A stretch of 32,847 nt of DNA from Pseudolabrys sp. (GTDB lineage: Bacteria; Pseudomonadota; Alphaproteobacteria; Rhizobiales; Xanthobacteraceae), in contig JAUXXH010000059.1 of NCBI GenBank assembly GCA_030684935.1, positions 1 through 32,847 of the forward strand, written 5' to 3'. Below, piece after piece: positions 29,051 to 32,847 of this stretch. Numbering within the stretch: the first letter of the stretch is position 1; every line of letters starts with the position of its first letter. The position numbers were made by a program, and so were the translations under genes. The notes below the pieces were generated by a model. That model was not told the DNA's origin and searched no databases. It saw only the letters and a program-made list of their open reading frames with translations.

Positions 29051-30019
29051 TCACTTGCAGGCATAGGATACGCCGAGCGCCTGATCGATCTGCCGCACCA
29101 CCGCCCAGTGCTCCTTGAACGTGATCGGCAGGAACTTTTCCTGCGGCGGCTCGGAGTTCTTGAACTCGTTGAGCAGCAGCGAGCCTTCCCAGTTGAAGGA
29201 GAAGAACGCGTCCTTGATCTTGGCCACCAGCTCCGGCTTCAGGTTGTAGACATAGCCATAGCCGGTGGTCGGGAAGGTCGCCGACGTGTAGATCGACTTG
29301 ATCTGCTCCGGCTTGACGACGTTGCGGGCGAACATCCGTTTCATCACCGAATTGGCGACCGCGGCGGCCGGGTAATCCTTGTTGGCGACGCCGAGGATCG
29401 AATTGTCGTGCTTGCCGGAAAACACCGGCTCGAAATCCTTGCCGGCGACCAGCTTGAACTGGTCGCGCAGCAGCGCCGACGGCGCCTTGAAGCCGGAGTT
29501 CGACGTCTCCGCGGTGAAGGCGAGCTTCTTGCCCTTGATGTCCTCGACCTTGTCGATACCGGAGCCGGGATAGGTGATGATCTCCATCTCGTAGCCGAAC
29601 TCGTCCTTCTTCGAGGCCATCATCGTGAACGGCACGAAGCCGGCGCAGGCGACCGCGATCGGATTGGAGCCGGTGTTGAAGCCGGCGATGTGCAGCCGGC
29701 CGGCCCGCATCGCCTCGAGCTGCGCGGCATTCGACTGCACGGGGAAGAACATCACCTTCCTGCCGGTGACCTTGGCGAGGTGATCGAGAAAGCCCTGCCA
29801 GACCTTGGCGTAGACCGAGGGGTCCTCGACCGGCGTATAGGCAAAGACCAGCGTCGGCGGGTCGATCTGGTCCTTCGGATCGGCCGGCGTGTCGGCGACC
29901 ATGTCGCCATTGGCGTCGGTGTAGCGGGCGTCGAGCTTGAACTGGGCCGAGGCTGTGACGGGCACCAGCAATGCCGCGGCCACGGCCGCGACGGTCGCGA
30001 ACCTGGAAAGAACTGTCAT
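29051..30019 (-). CDS. phnD: Phosphonate/phosphite/phosphate-type periplasmic binding protein PhnD
   Basis: A 322-aa periplasmic solute-binding protein. The signal peptide is residues 1-25 (AAVAAALLVPVTASA then QFK). The mature protein shows PhnD features: LVFAYTPVEDPSVYAKVWQG, QSNAAQLEAMRAGRLHIAGF, and KKLAFTAETSNSGFKAPSAL in the ligand cleft. No C-P lyase, phosphonatase or phosphite dehydrogenase gene is in the window, so the ligand is open: phosphonate, phosphite or phosphate. It is the first gene of phnD-phnC-phnE-phnE. A Pho-box-like site lies 45 bp upstream of the start. Confidence 0.93.
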   Translation of the reverse strand: MTVLSRFATVAAVAAALLVPVTASAQFKLDARYTDANGDMVADTPADPKDQIDPPTLVFAYTPVEDPSVYAKVWQGFLDHLAKVTGRKVMFFPVQSNAAQLEAMRAGRLHIAGFNTGSNPIAVACAGFVPFTMMASKKDEFGYEMEIITYPGSGIDKVEDIKGKKLAFTAETSNSGFKAPSALLRDQFKLVAGKDFEPVFSGKHDNSILGVANKDYPAAAVANSVMKRMFARNVVKPEQIKSIYTSATFPTTGYGYVYNLKPELVAKIKDAFFSFNWEGSLLLNEFKNSEPPQEKFLPITFKEHWAVVRQIDQALGVSYACK

Positions 30020-30063
30020 GGCGGATCCCCTGAAAGGCTAAGCCGCTGGGGTACAAGCGCAGC

Positions 30064-30081
30064 GTGACAGATTTATAACGG
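30064..30081 (-). promoter_or_regulatory. Predicted PhoB (Pho box) site upstream of phnD
   Basis: On the phnD strand the sequence CCGTTAT-AAAT-CTGTCAC has two heptamers with the 11-bp period and AT-rich spacer of a Pho box (consensus half-site CTGTCAT). The halves match 5/7 and 6/7. It lies 45 bp before the phnD start and would place the transporter under phosphate-starvation control. Confidence 0.6.
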
Positions 30082-30101
30082 GCGGGAAAGCCGCCCCCTG
30101 G

Positions 30102-30125
30102 CCCAGGTTGAGTTCCTTGAAGAAG
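30102..30125. repeat. Partial copy of the fumarase 3' end
   Basis: These 24 bases match 30175-30198, the last codons of the fumarase gene, at 22 of 24 positions in the same orientation. Read on the minus strand they would encode FFKELNLG like the true fumarase C-terminus. They lie 73 bp downstream of the real end, between it and the phnD promoter. Confidence 0.75.
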
Positions 30126-30170
30126 ACTCACGCCTCATCCTGGGGAGTGCCAAGCGCCGCGCATGGGCCC

Positions 30171-31853
30171 TCACCCCAGATTCAGTTCCTTGAAGAAGTC
30201 GTTGCCCTTGTCGTCCATGACGATGAACGCCGGGAAATCCACCACCTCGATGCGCCAGATCGCTTCCATGCCGAGTTCGGGATATTCCTGCACTTCCACC
30301 TTCTTGATGCAGTGCTCGGCGAGATTGGCGGCGGCGCCGCCGATCGAGCCGAGATAGAAGCCGCCGTGTTTCTTGCAGGCGTCGCGCACCGCGGCCGAGC
30401 GGTTGCCCTTGGCCAGCATCACCATCGAGCCGCCGGCCGCCTGGAAGGCATCGACAAAACTATCCATGCGCCCCGCCGTGGTCGGGCCGAAGGCGCCGGA
30501 GGCATAACCCGTCGGCGTCTTGGCCGGACCGGCGTAATAGACCGGGTGGTTCTTGAAATAATCCGGCAGGCCCTGCCCGGCCTCGAGCCGCTCGCGCAGC
30601 TTGGCGTGCGCGAGGTCGCGCGCGACGATCATCGGCCCCGACAGCGACAGCCGCGTCTTGACCGGATATTGCGACAGTTGCGCGCGGATGTCGCTCATCG
30701 GCTTGTTCAAGTCGATCCTGACCACGTCGCCGCCGAGCTTTTCCTGATCGACATCGGGCAGATATTGCGCCGGGTGATGCTCGAGCTCCTCGAGGAACAC
30801 GCCGTCGCGCGTGATCTTGCCGAGCGCCTGGCGGTCGGCCGAGCACGACACGCCAAGACCAATGGGCAGCGAGGCGCCGTGGCGCGGCAGGCGGATGACG
30901 CGCACGTCGTGGCAGAAATACTTGCCGCCGAACTGCGCGCCGACGCCGGACGACTGCGTCATCTTCAGCACTTCCTGCTCCATCTCCAGATCGCGGAAGG
31001 CGTTGCCGTCCTCGGAGCCGTGCGTCGGCAGTTCGTCGAGATATTTGGTCGAGGCGAGCTTGACCGTCTTCATCGTCATCTCGGCCGAGGTGCCGCCGAT
31101 GCAGATGGCGAGATGATACGGCGGGCACGCCGCGGTGCCGAGCGTCATGATCTTCTCTTTGAGGAAGGCCAGCATGCGGTCATGCGTCAGGATGGCCGGC
31201 GTCGCCTGGAACAGAAACGCCTTGTTGGCCGAGCCGCCGCCCTTGGCGATGAACAGGAACTTGTAGGCGTCCTCGCCCTCGGCATAGATCTCGACCTGCG
31301 CCGGCATGTTCGACTTGGTGTTCTTCTCCTCGAACATGGTGATCGGCGCGAGCTGCGAATAGCGCAGATTGCGCTTGAGATAGGCGTCGCGCGCGCCCTC
31401 GGCCAAAGCGCCCTCATCGGTGCCGTCCGAGAAAATGTGGCGGCCCTTCTTGCCCATGATGATGGCGGTGCCGGTGTCCTGGCACATCGGCAGCACGCCG
31501 CCGGCGGCGATGTTGGCGTTCTTCAGGAGATCATAGGCGACGAACTTGTCGTTGCCGGTCGATTCCGGGTCGTCGAGAATGCGCCGCAGCTGCTTGAGGT
31601 GCGCCGGGCGCAGCAGATGATTGATGTCGGTGAAGGCGGCCTCCGACAGCGCCCGCATCGCCTCGTGGCTGACCACCACCATCTCGCGGCCCATCACCGT
31701 CTCGACCCTGACGCCCTCGGACGTGATCTTGCGATACGTCGTCTTGTCGGGGCCGAGCGGGAACAGCGGCGTGTGCTTGTAGGGGGGCGTGGCGGGGGCG
31801 GCGGCGGCGGGAGGGGTGACGGGGGCGTTCATGGGGGTATCATTCGCTGACAT
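30171..31853 (-). CDS. Class I (iron-sulfur) fumarate hydratase
   Basis: This enzyme reversibly hydrates fumarate to malate in the TCA cycle with an oxygen-labile [4Fe-4S] cluster. The 560-aa single chain has both the alpha and beta domains of FumA/FumB-type enzymes. Cluster cysteines lie in [10 protein letters not shown] (around residue 121), [10 protein letters not shown] (around 240) and GVSCSADR (around 336). The C-terminal domain has [14 protein letters not shown] and [16 protein letters not shown]. The first 25 residues (Ala/Pro/Thr-rich) are variable; an alternative ATG at 31832 would remove seven of them, and neither start has a clear ribosome site. It is transcribed alone. Confidence 0.95.
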   Translation of the reverse strand: MSANDTPMNAPVTPPAAAAPATPPYKHTPLFPLGPDKTTYRKITSEGVRVETVMGREMVVVSHEAMRALSEAAFTDINHLLRPAHLKQLRRILDDPESTGNDKFVAYDLLKNANIAAGGVLPMCQDTGTAIIMGKKGRHIFSDGTDEGALAEGARDAYLKRNLRYSQLAPITMFEEKNTKSNMPAQVEIYAEGEDAYKFLFIAKGGGSANKAFLFQATPAILTHDRMLAFLKEKIMTLGTAACPPYHLAICIGGTSAEMTMKTVKLASTKYLDELPTHGSEDGNAFRDLEMEQEVLKMTQSSGVGAQFGGKYFCHDVRVIRLPRHGASLPIGLGVSCSADRQALGKITRDGVFLEELEHHPAQYLPDVDQEKLGGDVVRIDLNKPMSDIRAQLSQYPVKTRLSLSGPMIVARDLAHAKLRERLEAGQGLPDYFKNHPVYYAGPAKTPTGYASGAFGPTTAGRMDSFVDAFQAAGGSMVMLAKGNRSAAVRDACKKHGGFYLGSIGGAAANLAEHCIKKVEVQEYPELGMEAIWRIEVVDFPAFIVMDDKGNDFFKELNLG

Positions 31854-31882
31854 TGAGATATGAAGTCATTACAATGCGCTTT

Positions 31883-31899
31883 TTGAGAGATATTCTCAA
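31883..31899. promoter_or_regulatory. Perfect palindrome upstream of fumarase, possible operator
   Basis: TTGAGA-GATAT-TCTCAA is a 6-bp-arm palindrome 30 bp before the fumarase start. A second one, GATATT-CTC-AATATC (31889-31903), overlaps it. It fits the loose RirA iron-responsive pattern TGA-N9-TCA, which would suit an Fe-S enzyme, but that pattern has only six fixed bases. It is not an FNR site (TTGAT-N4-ATCAA). Confidence 0.4.
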
Positions 31900-31953
31900 T
31901 ATCAGATAGCCAATCATGTCAATTCGCCATATCCAAAAATACCAGGGCGAGGA

Positions 31954-32730
31954 ATGAGCACCCTAATTCGGCCAGTCTATAGTATAGACCGCAACACTTC
32001 GGAAATTGAACTTTACCGCGGGCGAATCCGAGCGGTCGAAGGCGATAACGAAATAAACGGCGTCGGCCGCGCAGTTCTCCATTTCCGTCCGAAGATGAAC
32101 CTAAAATTTCATGCTGACTTTTCATCAGCCGATCCTGGTGATGCCCACTTGCTATTGAGCGCGGCGCGAACAGTTCAATTGCAGACTGACCAAGGAAAAA
32201 CCGAAGCTCTTGTTAGTGCCTTATCGACAGCGTCTAGCGAGCATGGTTACTCAATTGGAGCGTCGTTCATTCTCAACCCGCAGCGATTTATTTTCGATAC
32301 CTGCCCCTCAGTGAGAATAAAACGTACGATTGCTCACATCGTAAACTTTCCTGACTTTATCGGCCCGACAGACATCGCTTACGAACACAGGCAGGGTGGG
32401 TTCCAGAAAATAGGACGAGTTTTCTTGGACAGCTTCGAATGGAGAGCTGAGTTACAAGAACTGCCACACACCCGCGAGTTAATAAATGAAATGCGCAACC
32501 AAGGCGGCTTCGGCATAACACACGCGGTCGAAGTGTGCCGACGCGACGGGAGTGAATTCTCTGCAGAGGAAGCAGAAAAGATCAATCAGAAAATCTATTT
32601 GTTCTTGTCTTTTGCGAGGGGCGGGTGGAGCGCACCCATACTTTCAGTGGGGTACGACAGCAACAATAATGCGGCGCATGAAGAATGGAGCCTAAGATTG
32701 ACGACACTGGCCTGCACCCGGTTTCGTTGA
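31954..32730 (+). pseudogene. Unknown protein gene truncated by an IS3-family insertion
   Basis: The frame starts MSTLIRPVYSIDRNTSEIEL and runs 258 codons; only about the first 251 belong to the original gene. From 32708 the sequence is the end of an insertion sequence, so the last residues (ACTRFR) and the stop come from the IS. The protein has no signal peptide or membrane span. The C-terminal part FLSFARGGWSAPILSVGYD then EEWSLRL resembles longer uncharacterised proteins in Rhizobiales (recollection), supporting loss of a C-terminal portion. Its low GC contrasts with the adjacent fumarase and suggests horizontal acquisition. Confidence 0.65.
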
Positions 32731-32847
32731 CACCCGCCTAAGCTAATCCAGCCTGCCTCTCGAACTCCATAGGGCTCATATAGCCGATCGTCGAGTGTCG
32801 CCGTTTGGGATTGTAGAAGCGTTCGATGTAGTCGAACACGTCCGCCT
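32708..32847 (-). mobile_element. IS3-family insertion sequence, one end (continues outside window)
   Basis: The predicted terminus is TGGCCTGCACCCGGTTTCGT at 32708-32727, starting with TG as IS3-family ends do. It lies 30 bp beyond the transposase stop codon. It interrupts the coding sequence starting at 31954. The other end and the target duplication are outside the window. Confidence 0.75.
32738..32847 (-). CDS. IS3-family transposase OrfB, C-terminal end (partial)
   Basis: The last 35 codons of an IS3-family transposase are visible. They include the hallmark FDYIERFYNPKRRHSTIGYM, then SPMEFERQAGLA and a TAG stop at 32738-32740. This segment follows the third catalytic Glu of the DDE domain, which lies outside the window. 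The gene runs off the right edge, so I cannot say if it is intact. Confidence 0.9.
   Translation of the reverse strand, partial: ADVFDYIERFYNPKRRHSTIGYMSPMEFERQAGLA

Noticed and set aside
26572..30019. C-P lyase phosphonate degradation operon
   Set aside because: Only transport genes are present. No phnG-phnM or other catabolic gene lies in the window, so degradation cannot be claimed.
28151..30067. 638-codon plus-strand open frame opposite phnC and phnD
   Set aside because: It is antisense to well-supported transporter genes, and its composition is that of a GC-rich shadow frame.
30108..31850. 580-codon plus-strand open frame opposite fumarase
   Set aside because: It mirrors the fumarase gene exactly and has no motif.

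Overview
The window is high-GC alphaproteobacterial chromosome. The gene set points to Hyphomicrobiales, close to the Bradyrhizobium / Rhodopseudomonas / Pseudolabrys group. The markers are a separate purS-purQ-purL FGAM synthetase, the F1 ATPase zeta inhibitor, a recA with a GTTC-N7-GTTC type SOS box, and the alaS-recA-icd neighbourhood. The family assignment is inference; no rRNA or tRNA is present to confirm it.

Layout. 1-4067 (minus) is the purine operon purC-purS-(coiled-coil protein)-purQ-purL, with purL running off the left edge. 4421-5558 (plus) holds the ATP synthase zeta inhibitor and an HpcH/HpaI-type aldolase. 5547-7634 (minus) holds a TrmJ-like RNA methyltransferase fused to a degenerate DUF559 domain, and an FkbM-type methyltransferase. 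7909-12834 carries two unrelated NADP isocitrate dehydrogenases on the plus strand. Between them, on the minus strand, is a Tat-exported intradiol-dioxygenase-like protein paired with a ferric-reductase-like membrane protein. 12838-20735 (minus) holds a YbaL-type cation/proton antiporter, alaS, htpX, a Lys/Ala-rich ORF and recA. 20868-22774 is a 1.9-kb IS1595-family element with passenger genes, inserted just upstream of the recA promoter. 22784-26333 is a run of small lineage-specific genes plus a hotdog thioesterase, ending in a PAS protein that looks like a photoactive yellow protein (PYP). 26572-30019 (minus) is a phnD-phnC-phnE-phnE ABC importer operon with a Pho-box-like site. 30171-31853 (minus) is a class I fumarase. 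The right edge is an unknown gene cut short by an IS3-family insertion sequence that continues outside the window.

Working together: most genes are core metabolism (purines, TCA cycle, translation, DNA repair, proteostasis). Accessory DNA sits at 20868-23800 and 31900-32847, and both stretches are visibly lower in GC. Several REP-like palindromes of different kinds occupy intergenic gaps. The most interesting single item is the PYP-like photoreceptor candidate: it keeps the chromophore cysteine and the two residues that hydrogen-bond the chromophore in classical PYP. Next are the IS1595 element beside recA, the neighbouring non-homologous isocitrate dehydrogenases, the methyltransferase-nuclease-fold fusion, and a stray copy of the fumarase 3' tail upstream of phnD.
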